7,364 nt of DNA. Origin: Bacillota bacterium. GTDB taxonomy: Bacteria; Bacillota; Dethiobacteria; DTU022; JAAZDR01. Position numbers and translations under genes: made by a program. Below are positions 1 through 5,729 of the stretch, piece after piece. Within the stretch, counting starts at the first letter, position 1; each line of letters starts with the position of its first letter. Below the pieces are notes generated by a model. It was not told the origin of the DNA, did not search any database, and was given only the letters and a program-made list of their open reading frames with translations. Location of the stretch: the NCBI GenBank assembly GCA_012512705.1, contig JAAZDR010000144.1, forward strand, positions 1 through 7,364, given 5' to 3'.

Positions 1-1
1 G

Positions 2-808
2 CTTGCAGACCGCGGCACTCTGTTTTTAGATGAGGTCGGCGAACTTCCCCAGAGTGCCCAGGTAAAGTTATTGCGGTTTTTGGAAAATAAATCTTTTAAA
101 AAAATTGGCGGCACCAAAGATATTACAGTGGATGTTCGCATCATTGCCGCCACGAACAAGGTGCTTTACGACCATGTGAAGAGAGGCAGGTTTAGGGCAG
201 ACCTTTATTATCGTTTAAATGTCGTTCCTTTGAGAATCCCTCCTTTGCGTCAGCGGCGGGAAGATATTCTCCCGATGGCCGAATATTTTGTAGAAAAGTT
301 CTGCCGTTCTTTAGGTAAAAAAAAGAAGAAGTTGGCTGGGGCTTTACAAGAGTTTCTGCTGGAATACCAGTGGCCTGGGAACGTTCGAGAATTAAAAAAT
401 CTCATGGAACGTCTTGTTATTTTGAGCAGCGACGGAGATGAATACCTGGATGCAGAGATGCTGCCCGTAGAGCTGGGCGTCAAAAATGCGCAGCAGGGCA
501 GCGGGGAAGAGAAAAATCTTTTGGCGGACAGTGCGGCAGGGATAGAAATTAGCGGTGAGGGAAATTTCAAGCAAACTGGGGCAGATTTGGCGCGTGAGCT
601 GGAAGAGTATTTACAGCAGTTTTTTTCCAAGAGCAGTTATGAAAGTGAAGGTTTTTCCATGGAACGATTTATCTCCGGAATTGAGCAGAGGCTGATCCGC
701 CACGCTTTAATTAAGTATCGCTGGAATCTGACTAAAACTGCGGAGTCCCTCGGCATGACACGCTTCTCCCTTAAAAGAAGAATGGATAAATATTTTGGAG
801 AAGAATAG
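2..808 (+). CDS. Sigma-54-dependent transcriptional activator (enhancer-binding protein), 5'-truncated
   Basis: This is the C-terminal 268 residues of a bacterial enhancer-binding protein, which uses ATP hydrolysis to open sigma-54 RNA polymerase promoters. The frame is open to the window edge, so the true start, the sensory domain and the Walker A motif lie outside. Visible AAA+ parts in order are Walker B GTLFLDE (residues 5-11 of the fragment), the sensor I stretch RIIAATN (about 46-52), the arginine-finger segment FRADLYYRL (64-72) and the sensor II motif WPGNVREL (124-131). A variable acidic linker follows, then a C-terminal Fis-type helix-turn-helix (about 223-264, AESLGMTRFSLKRRM). An internal TTG at 71 lies inside the AAA+ domain and is not a start. 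The gene is followed by a hairpin terminator, and a sigma-54 promoter lies 182 bases past its stop, ahead of the permease gene, which is its probable target. The signal sensed cannot be told because the N-terminus is missing. Confidence 0.95.
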   Translation, partial: LADRGTLFLDEVGELPQSAQVKLLRFLENKSFKKIGGTKDITVDVRIIAATNKVLYDHVKRGRFRADLYYRLNVVPLRIPPLRQRREDILPMAEYFVEKFCRSLGKKKKKLAGALQEFLLEYQWPGNVRELKNLMERLVILSSDGDEYLDAEMLPVELGVKNAQQGSGEEKNLLADSAAGIEISGEGNFKQTGADLARELEEYLQQFFSKSSYESEGFSMERFISGIEQRLIRHALIKYRWNLTKTAESLGMTRFSLKRRMDKYFGEE

Positions 809-856
809 GGGTGTTCGCTGGAAATCAAGGGGAAAAAGCGTGGACAAAATGTGCAG

Positions 857-881
857 AAGCGCTCATAAGGAGCGCTTTTTT
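857..881 (+). terminator. Rho-independent terminator after the sigma-54 activator gene
   Basis: A perfect 8-bp stem, AAGCGCTC paired with GAGCGCTT, encloses a 5-base loop ATAAG. The T run that follows overlaps the stem end (seven T in total at 875-881). It begins 48 bases after the activator stop codon and would separate that transcript from the permease gene. Confidence 0.85.
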
Positions 882-905
882 AGTTGGCATTTATCTTCTG
901 CTAGG

Positions 906-929
906 AGGTGTGTTAATTTATGCTCACCT
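906..929. promoter_or_regulatory. Candidate upstream activator site 1 (inverted repeat)
   Basis: Imperfect inverted repeat AGGTGTG-N10-CTCACCT, with six of seven positions pairing. Its centre is about 98 bases upstream of the expected start of the sigma-54 transcript, within the usual range for enhancer-binding protein sites. A Fis-type helix-turn-helix dimer would suit such a site. The assignment is by position and symmetry only. The AGGAGG inside it could also be read as a ribosome site for a doubtful small ORF. Confidence 0.35.
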
Positions 930-937
930 GGAAAGAC

Positions 938-959
938 GGAATAAGGGCATTCTTAATCC
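938..959. promoter_or_regulatory. Candidate upstream activator site 2 (inverted repeat)
   Basis: Imperfect inverted repeat GGAATAAG-N6-CTTAATCC, with seven of eight positions pairing. It is centred 31 bases (about three helical turns) downstream of the repeat at 906-929, on the same helical face, and about 67 bases upstream of the expected transcription start. The two repeats do not share a sequence, so at most one may be the activator's site. Confidence 0.3.
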
Positions 960-989
960 TTTTGATAAAAAGAGTTTTTAGTGATAAGT

Positions 990-1005
990 TGGCACAAATT
1001 TTGCA
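990..1005 (+). promoter_or_regulatory. Sigma-54 (-24/-12) promoter for the permease gene
   Basis: The sequence TGGCAC-AAATT-TTGCA matches the sigma-54 consensus TGGCAC-N5-TTGCA exactly, with the invariant GG (991-992) and GC (1003-1004) separated by ten bases. Transcription would start near 1015-1017, about 140 bases before the permease start codon. The immediate upstream gene encodes a sigma-54 activator, which supports a functional site and suggests the source of its activation. Confidence 0.88.
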
Positions 1006-1138
1006 AATAATATATAAAAAAGAGACACTGTTTCAATTTTACTGCGGAACATAGAGAGAAAAACGGGGGTGATAATGGTATAAAGCTTTAAGCTAATCTA
1101 AAGGAGCTGCAGCGGCAGGATGGGGAGCATTTTTAGGT

Positions 1139-1147
1139 AAAGGAGGG
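1139..1147 (+). promoter_or_regulatory. Ribosome binding site fixing a TTG start for the permease
   Basis: AAAGGAGGG is a near-perfect Shine-Dalgarno sequence. The AGGAGG core ends eight bases before the TTG at 1155, a normal spacing. No ATG or GTG start lies at a comparable distance in the permease frame, so TTG is chosen. Confidence 0.8.
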
Positions 1148-1154
1148 ATTTTGC

Positions 1155-2564
1155 TTGAGGGCTGAAGAGTTTATAGAAAGGAGAACTTTCCCGCTTTTAA
1201 AGCGGAAATTAGGGGGAGAGCAGCCTTATATCCCTTTAGGCATCTTTAAGCTTCGGCTTCCGCTGATTCACTACCGCTGGTCCTGGATCGAATGTTTAGC
1301 AGCGATGTTTTTAGGGGTAGCCTGCCTTGGGGCAGGAACTGCGATCACGATGGATGTATTTGGCATCGAATCTTTTGAGATCGCTCTTACTTTTGCCGTT
1401 TTTAACGCATTGATGTATGCGGTGCCTGCACACCTTGGAGATCCTGTTGTTCCCGGTTGGATTACCCCGGCTTTACCTTTAACAATCACTTATCTTTCTG
1501 GCTTTGCCCTGGGTCCGGAAAGGATTAAGGCAATGATTGCCCTGCAGATGCTGGTGGCATTTCTGTTCTTTTTCATGGGTATTACTAAACTTGGGGCGAA
1601 GCTGGTAAGCATTGTACCCACATCGATTAGAAGCGGAATTATTCTCGGTGCTGGTTTTGCTGCAGCGCTTAATGTGGTTAATGTTCGCCTTCCTAAGGCG
1701 CCGATAACAGTAACGCTTTCGATCATAATTTCCTTTTTCTTCCTTTACTCTACAACGCTTGATGAGCTGGCAAAAAAAACAGTTCGCTTCAAAATCATTA
1801 AAGGCTTGGGGATTGTTCCTGCCCAGATATTTGCGATCATAGCTGGACCGCTGCTTATAAGGGAGCTCCCTTTACCCGAGATACAGTGGTCTTTTACGCC
1901 ATTAAACATTGGTACGGTTTTGGAGAATTATACTATCTTCGGGTTAGGTTTTCCTGAGCCGCGGCTGTTTGCATTAGCTGTGCCGATGGCAGTCATGGCC
2001 TATATTATCGCTTTCGGCGATCTGATCCTCGCTCAGAGTATTATTAGGGATGGCCAGAAGGACAGAGACGATGAGACGATTGATGTCAACGCATCGCGCT
2101 CCAATCTTGTAAACGCTATCCGCAATGGCTTTATGTCCCTTTTTGCCCCCTGGATTCCCATGAACGGCCCCCTTTGGGCAGCAGGCATCGTGCCTATAGT
2201 TGAGAGATATAAGATGGGGCGGCGCACTCTTGATTCCATCTGGGACGGCTTGGGTACTTTCCGGGCAGCGACAGTAATTGCGGTTATGCTGATGCCCTTA
2301 GTTACTTTAATTAGGCCTGCTTTTGATATTTTCTTTGGTCTAACGATGGCGGTGCAGGTAATCGCTTGCGGTAATATCGGGATGGGTATGTTAGAAAACA
2401 ATCAACAGCGGGCGGTAGCGATGACGATGGCTGGAATCATAGCAACCCTTGGCCCTGCCCAGGGATTAATCAGCGGGATTTTGCTCTACTTCATTATGGA
2501 CTATCGGTCTAAAAGCTCAAAACAGAAAATTATTGAAAGCGAAGAAAAAGCAAAGCATGCCTAA
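1155..2564 (+). CDS. Polytopic membrane permease of the NCS2/SulP (uracil-xanthine/sulfate permease) fold, substrate unknown
   Basis: A 469-residue integral membrane protein with a basic N-terminal tail (about 1-40), roughly 12-14 hydrophobic segments and a charged cytoplasmic C-terminus. By overall pattern it resembles the nucleobase/anion permeases with inverted 7+7 repeats. The stretch AFGDLILAQSIIRDGQ (286-301) stands where those families carry the substrate-binding helix 8. The segment from DVNASRSN through NGFMSLFAPWIPMNGPLW (310-341) resembles the conserved loop and helix that follow. It lacks an obvious NCS2 glutamate signature in helix 8, where an aspartate (D289) is present instead, so it belongs at best to a divergent branch. 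It starts at TTG behind a strong ribosome site. A sigma-54 promoter and a neighbouring sigma-54 activator suggest induction by a specific nutrient, perhaps its own substrate. The fold assignment is by eye. The membrane-permease call is firm, but the substrate is unknown. Confidence 0.75.
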   Translation: MRAEEFIERRTFPLLKRKLGGEQPYIPLGIFKLRLPLIHYRWSWIECLAAMFLGVACLGAGTAITMDVFGIESFEIALTFAVFNALMYAVPAHLGDPVVPGWITPALPLTITYLSGFALGPERIKAMIALQMLVAFLFFFMGITKLGAKLVSIVPTSIRSGIILGAGFAAALNVVNVRLPKAPITVTLSIIISFFFLYSTTLDELAKKTVRFKIIKGLGIVPAQIFAIIAGPLLIRELPLPEIQWSFTPLNIGTVLENYTIFGLGFPEPRLFALAVPMAVMAYIIAFGDLILAQSIIRDGQKDRDDETIDVNASRSNLVNAIRNGFMSLFAPWIPMNGPLWAAGIVPIVERYKMGRRTLDSIWDGLGTFRAATVIAVMLMPLVTLIRPAFDIFFGLTMAVQVIACGNIGMGMLENNQQRAVAMTMAGIIATLGPAQGLISGILLYFIMDYRSKSSKQKIIESEEKAKHA

Positions 2565-2641
2565 TAAGACATGTACTGCCCCCCATCAAGACACGTTTCG
2601 AAAAATTTAAGTTAATCTCCTTTCCATTTGGTTTGGAGCAG

Positions 2642-2701
2642 CACACAGGGACGGTTTTCTTGTGTCGTAATAAAAAGACACAGAAGAACCGTCCCTGTGT
2701 G
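2642..2701. repeat. Long palindromic intergenic repeat (REP-like hairpin)
   Basis: Two 25-base arms (2642-2666 and 2677-2701) enclose a 10-base A/T-rich loop. Twenty-two positions pair by Watson-Crick rules, two more are G-U pairs and there is one mismatch. The arms carry the cores CACACAGGGACGGTT and AACCGTCCCTGTGTG. I recall this GGGACGGTTCT...TGTGTC type from many intergenic regions of Clostridia genomes, sometimes close to IS200-like or REP-associated tyrosine transposases, but that is memory and not shown here. It lies 77 bases after the permease stop. It may end the permease transcript as a stable hairpin, although no T run follows it. Confidence 0.8.
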
Positions 2702-2752
2702 TTTACACCCGGCTCTCTGCTTTATTTTTTTCGGCTTGAATCAGAAAAATTG

Positions 2753-2764
2753 TTGACTTCTCAA
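2753..2764. promoter_or_regulatory. Candidate MarR operator half over the -35 box
   Basis: TTGA-CTTC-TCAA has the same TTGA-N4-TCAA form as the core of the palindrome at 2781-2798. The centres of the two are 31 bases apart, about three helical turns, so two repressor dimers could sit on one face of the DNA. The site includes the entire -35 hexamer. Confidence 0.5.
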
Positions 2765-2781
2765 TTATAGAGCTCTATAAT
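2764..2781. promoter_or_regulatory. Perfect 18-bp palindrome spanning spacer and -10 box
   Basis: ATTATAGAGCTCTATAAT is identical to its reverse complement. The right third is the -10 box TATAAT itself. It lies between the two TTGA-N4-TCAA sites and differs from them in sequence. It may be a second type of operator or a by-product of A/T-rich promoter sequence, although 18 perfect bases argue against pure chance. Confidence 0.45.
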
Positions 2782-2798
2782 AGTTGATATGTCAACTA
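2781..2798. promoter_or_regulatory. Candidate MarR operator over the transcription start
   Basis: TAGTTGATATGTCAACTA pairs at 16 of 18 positions (7-bp perfect arms). It overlaps the last base of the -10 box and the predicted start point. Size, symmetry and place match MarR-family autoregulatory operators. The repressor encoded directly downstream is the obvious ligand. Confidence 0.65.
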
Positions 2799-2804
2799 AG
2801 GGGG
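2798..2804 (+). promoter_or_regulatory. Ribosome binding site deciding the marR start (TTG at 2813)
   Basis: AAGGGGG lies eight bases before an in-frame TTG at 2813. The upstream in-frame ATG at 2789 coincides with the predicted transcription start and sits inside the operator, so it could only be used as a leaderless start. Confidence 0.6.
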
Positions 2805-2812
2805 AAAATGTT

Positions 2813-3352
2813 TTGAAGAATATCGGACGTTTGATCTCCATCTTACACCGTCAAGCACAGGTGTATATTAATTATACTTTGAAAGAGTTTAATATTACTT
2901 CGGCGGAGTGTGCTTTTCTGCTTTATCTTTATAAACAAGATGGGGTGACGCAGGATAAGCTTTCATCCTATCTTTATATCGATAAGTCGGCGACAGCCCG
3001 TGCAATTAAGTCTTTGGAGAAAAAAGGTTACATAAAAAAGGATCGGGATACTGCTGATAAACGCTGTAACCGGGTCTACCTTACGGAACGGGCCAGGGGA
3101 TGCAGGGACGAGATACGAAAGAAAATTTGGTGCTGGAATGAATTTCTCAATGAGGGAATTGATGAAGAAGACTGGGAGAAGGTCTTCGCTGTTTTGGAAA
3201 AGATGGTGCAGAAAGTAGAGCAGGCAAATTTGAAAAAGAGATTGGCATTGGAGGGAGCAGTAGATGAGCAGCAAAAACCCACTGGGAGAGGAAAAGATCT
3301 CAAGACTCTTGGTCGAATATTCCGTGCCGGCGATTGTCGGCATGGTAGTTAA
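2813..3352 (+). CDS. MarR-family transcriptional repressor
   Basis: A 179-residue winged helix-turn-helix regulator, counted from the TTG start, that probably represses its own promoter and the following MATE exporter until a toxic ligand binds. The N-terminal dimerisation helix (about 3-30) leads to the DNA-binding domain (about 44-93). Its recognition-helix region SATARAIKSLEKKGYI (59-74) and the wing with DKRCNRVYLTE (82-92) match the MarR pattern DxRxxxxxLT. C-terminal helices close the dimer interface. The start at 2813 is preferred over ATG 2789 because it has a ribosome site and 2789 lies at the transcription start; the longer form would have 187 residues. The last 29 residues are read from DNA that also encodes the start of the MATE gene. 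They look like low-constraint sequence (GRGKDLKTLGRIF), and MarR proteins usually end near residue 150, so the native stop may have been lost. The arrangement recalls MepR-MepA. Confidence 0.9.
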   Translation: MKNIGRLISILHRQAQVYINYTLKEFNITSAECAFLLYLYKQDGVTQDKLSSYLYIDKSATARAIKSLEKKGYIKKDRDTADKRCNRVYLTERARGCRDEIRKKIWCWNEFLNEGIDEEDWEKVFAVLEKMVQKVEQANLKKRLALEGAVDEQQKPTGRGKDLKTLGRIFRAGDCRHGS

Positions 3353-4652
3353 CTCTTTATATAATGTCGTTGACCGCATTTTTATCGGCAATAGCGTGGG
3401 TCCTAACGGTATCGGGGGGATCACCATCGGTTTCCCGATCATGATTATTCTTATGTCTATGGGCCTCTTATTCGGTGTCGGCGGGGCAACGTTATTCTCG
3501 ATCAGGCTGGGGGAGGGGAAAAAGAAGGAAGCAGAGCACGCTCTCGGTAACGCTTTTGTCTTGCTCGTCATTACCGGGGTCGTTTTCGTGATTCTGGGAC
3601 AGATTTTCCTGAAGCCCTTGTTGGTTTTATTTGGCGCTAGCGAAGCCATTCTGCCTTATTCCATGGAATACATGCGCATTATTTTCTTCGGCGCCGTTTT
3701 TCAAGCTGTCAGTATGGGCATGAATAATTTTGTCCGCGCTGACGGCAGCCCGCGGATCGCCATGTTGACGATGTTTTTGGGTGCAGGGTTGAACACTCTG
3801 CTCGATCCGATTTTTATCTATGGCCTCAAAATGGGAATGACTGGGGCGGCTCTGGCGACTGTTTTGGCGCAGGGAGTCTCTGCCACATGGGTTGTTTCTT
3901 ACTTTCTCGGCCAACGTTCGAGAAATAAGCTGCTGGCAAAATATATGAAGTTAAAGCTGTATGTTGTCGTCAAGATAACTTCGTTAGGGATCCCAGGGTT
4001 TGCACTGCAGATGGTGAGCAGTTTATTAAATGTGATTTTAAATAAGAGCCTGTTGTTTTACGGCGGGGATATCGCTGTTTCCGGCATGGGGGTAGTAAAC
4101 AGTCTGATGACGCTCCTGTTCATGCCGGTGATCGGCATCAGGCAGGGCGTCCAGCCGATTATCAGTTTTAACTATGGGGCTCGAAAATATGAGCGGGTAA
4201 AAGAGGCGACTAAACTGGCGATTATAGCTGCTACAGTTATTGTTGTTACAGGTTACATAATAACAAGGCTGTTTCCGGAACAGCTAATTGCTTTATTTAA
4301 CCGCTCCCCGGAGCTGCTGGAGTTCGGCAGCTTTGTGATCCTTACCTGGCTTATGTGCATGCCGGTGGTCGGTTTTCAGATTATCGGCTCCAGCTTTTTC
4401 GAGGCGATCGGGCAGTCCCGCACAGCGATGTTTTTGACGCTTACGCGGCAGGTTATCTTTCTTATCCCGGCGCTGCTCATTTTCTCACGCTTATGGGGCC
4501 TTAAAGGACTGCTGCACGCTGCGCCGTTTGCCGATTCCCTGTCAGCGCTGTTGACCGGGATCTGGTTTTTAAGGTCGATGAAGAAATTAGATGCAGAGCG
4601 GGCAAGAAAATCCGAAACTGTTTCTGCAACTTCGACATATGGTGTAAAATAA
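3264..4652 (+). CDS. MATE-family cation-coupled multidrug/toxin exporter (MepA-like)
   Basis: A 462-residue inner-membrane protein with about 12 hydrophobic helices in two MatE halves (about 15-175 and 240-400). It would export toxic organic cations or drugs in exchange for protons or sodium ions. Typical family marks are the N-terminal SLYNVVDRIFIG (31-42), NNFVRADGSPR (154-164), GLNTLLDPIFI (175-185) and the second-half loop GIRQGVQPIISFNYGA (291-306) followed by RKYERVKEA. Length is normal for the family. ATG 3264 is supported by GGAGGG (3250-3255) eight bases upstream and by the usual N-terminal sequence, even though it lies 89 bases inside the marR frame. No promoter or terminator separates the two genes, so they should be one transcript under the promoter at 2753-2781. 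The substrate cannot be read from sequence. Confidence 0.95.
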   Translation: MSSKNPLGEEKISRLLVEYSVPAIVGMVVNSLYNVVDRIFIGNSVGPNGIGGITIGFPIMIILMSMGLLFGVGGATLFSIRLGEGKKKEAEHALGNAFVLLVITGVVFVILGQIFLKPLLVLFGASEAILPYSMEYMRIIFFGAVFQAVSMGMNNFVRADGSPRIAMLTMFLGAGLNTLLDPIFIYGLKMGMTGAALATVLAQGVSATWVVSYFLGQRSRNKLLAKYMKLKLYVVVKITSLGIPGFALQMVSSLLNVILNKSLLFYGGDIAVSGMGVVNSLMTLLFMPVIGIRQGVQPIISFNYGARKYERVKEATKLAIIAATVIVVTGYIITRLFPEQLIALFNRSPELLEFGSFVILTWLMCMPVVGFQIIGSSFFEAIGQSRTAMFLTLTRQVIFLIPALLIFSRLWGLKGLLHAAPFADSLSALLTGIWFLRSMKKLDAERARKSETVSATSTYGVK

Positions 4653-4688
4653 TTAGGTCAGCAAGTATAAGTAGAGCGGGGGTTTTTG

Positions 4689-5729
4689 ATGGTAGGGGAG
4701 TTGAAAATTTCCCAGGTAATGGAGATGGAAGAGGCGGGTTTTTTTGACCTGCGCTCACCGGTTGAGTTTCAGTGCGGCTCGATACCGGGTGCTTATAACG
4801 TTCCCTTGTTCGATGATCAACAGCGCCGCGAACTAGGGATTATCTATCATAAAGAGGGTCCTGGGCAGGCCAGCCTGCGGGGGCTGGAGATCGCCGCCTC
4901 GCGTCTGCCGCAGATTGTCAGAAAAATCCTCGACCGCTCTGCCGGCCGTACTCCGGTGCTCTACTGCTGGAGGGGAGGGCTGCGCAGCCGTTCCGTGGTC
5001 ACTGCTTTAAGGCTCATGAATATTGAGGCTTGGCAGTTGGCAGGTGGCTACAAGGCGTTCCGGCGTTTTATTTTTCGCCAGCTGAAAGAGTACAATTTCC
5101 AGGGTCAGCGGATATATGTAATCCACGGGCTTACCGGGGTGGGAAAAACAAGAATCGTTCAATCCCTCGCTGCTGACGGCTGCCCGGCAATTGACCTCGA
5201 GGGGTTAGCCAATCACCGCGGCTCAGTTTTTGGGCATATCGGTATGGGGGAAAAGGTGACTCAGAAGGATTTCGAGGCGCGTCTCTATATGAAGCTGCGC
5301 CAGTATCAAGATTTCCCTTATCTAATTGTTGAGGGCGAAGGAAAGCGGATCGGGGCTCTTTTCCTGCCGCAGGCACTGGTTTCGGCTATGCAGGAGGGGG
5401 AACACCTGCTGGTGGAGGCGCCGCTGGATAAAAGGGTGCAAAATATCCTTGAAGATTACAATGCCCTGGAGACGGATATCGACGCTGCGGAAATTAAAAG
5501 AGCGATAGAATCAATTTCTCGGCGGCTGAGGAAGAAAACCGTCGCGGAACTATATCAGTGTTTGGAAAAACGGGACCTGGCGCAGGTAGTACGCATTTTA
5601 TGCACTGATTACTATGACCGGCTTTATAACGACTCCAAACCGGAAAAACATCATTTTTCCGCTGTATTCGTAGCAGCTGATCACCGGCAAGCGGCTGAGG
5701 AGATAAAAAATTACCTGGGGTGTAAATGA
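4689..5729 (+). CDS. mnmH: tRNA 2-selenouridine synthase MnmH (SelU/YbbB)
   Basis: A 346-residue cytosolic enzyme that replaces sulfur by selenium in the wobble 2-thiouridine of certain tRNAs, using selenophosphate and passing through a geranylated intermediate. The N-terminal rhodanese domain (about 5-130) holds the catalytic cysteine C93 in YCWRGGLRSRS and ends with the family hallmark GGYKAFR (119-125). The C-terminal P-loop domain has Walker A GLTGVGKT (147-154) and the signature IDLEGLANHRGSVFG (168-182). Length is close to the usual 350-370 residues. ATG 4689 is preferred; TTG 4686 directly before it is possible, but would be only three bases from the weak ribosome site GCGGGGG (4676-4682). 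The gene starts 36 bases after the MATE stop with no terminator seen, so read-through from the efflux operon is possible, though the functions are unrelated. The genome should also encode SelD and the MnmA/MnmEG pathway. Confidence 0.96.
   Translation: MVGELKISQVMEMEEAGFFDLRSPVEFQCGSIPGAYNVPLFDDQQRRELGIIYHKEGPGQASLRGLEIAASRLPQIVRKILDRSAGRTPVLYCWRGGLRSRSVVTALRLMNIEAWQLAGGYKAFRRFIFRQLKEYNFQGQRIYVIHGLTGVGKTRIVQSLAADGCPAIDLEGLANHRGSVFGHIGMGEKVTQKDFEARLYMKLRQYQDFPYLIVEGEGKRIGALFLPQALVSAMQEGEHLLVEAPLDKRVQNILEDYNALETDIDAAEIKRAIESISRRLRKKTVAELYQCLEKRDLAQVVRILCTDYYDRLYNDSKPEKHHFSAVFVAADHRQAAEEIKNYLGCK

Larger units (their letters stand above)
809..1154 (+). other. Regulatory intergenic region between the sigma-54 activator and the permease
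   Basis: This 346-base gap holds, in order, a hairpin terminator (857-881), two imperfect inverted repeats that could bind the activator (906-929 and 938-959), a -24/-12 sigma-54 promoter (990-1005), and a transcribed leader of roughly 140 bases ending in a strong ribosome site (1139-1147). I see no convincing protein gene. A 44-codon ORF at 920-1054 and two tiny ORFs in the leader are judged to be chance. No known riboswitch fold was recognised in the leader. Confidence 0.7.
2753..2781 (+). promoter_or_regulatory. Housekeeping (sigma-A) promoter of the marR-MATE operon
   Basis: A -35 box TTGACT (2753-2758) and a perfect -10 box TATAAT (2776-2781) are separated by exactly 17 bases. This strong match to consensus puts the transcription start near 2788. 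Palindromes cover the -35 box, the spacer with the -10 box, and the start point, so the promoter is built to be tightly repressed. Confidence 0.9.

Noticed and set aside
250..630. Minus-strand ORF of 126 codons inside the activator gene
   Set aside because: It is a shadow of the plus-strand AAA+ coding region, with low-complexity Ser/Pro-rich sequence and no ribosome site.
920..1054. 44-codon ORF beginning at an ATG with AGGAGG eleven bases upstream
   Set aside because: It runs straight through the sigma-54 promoter, lies after a terminator with no promoter of its own, and its sequence resembles no protein. The AGGAGG is part of an inverted repeat.
1075..1140. Tiny leader ORFs (ATG GTA TAA at 1075-1083, and six codons at 1120-1140 ending just before the permease ribosome site)
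   Set aside because: Leader-peptide regulation is imaginable, but the frames are too short to judge, the codons show no telling repeat, and no alternative stem-loops were found around them.
1016..1140. Riboswitch in the permease leader (for example a purine type)
   Set aside because: No conserved three-way junction or other recognisable aptamer core was found. Only short self-complementary words such as TAAAGCTTTA and GCTGCAGC are present.
2963..3649. Minus-strand ORF of 228 codons across marR and the MATE gene
   Set aside because: Despite its length it lies antisense to two clearly recognised genes, spans their junction, and has no recognisable motif.
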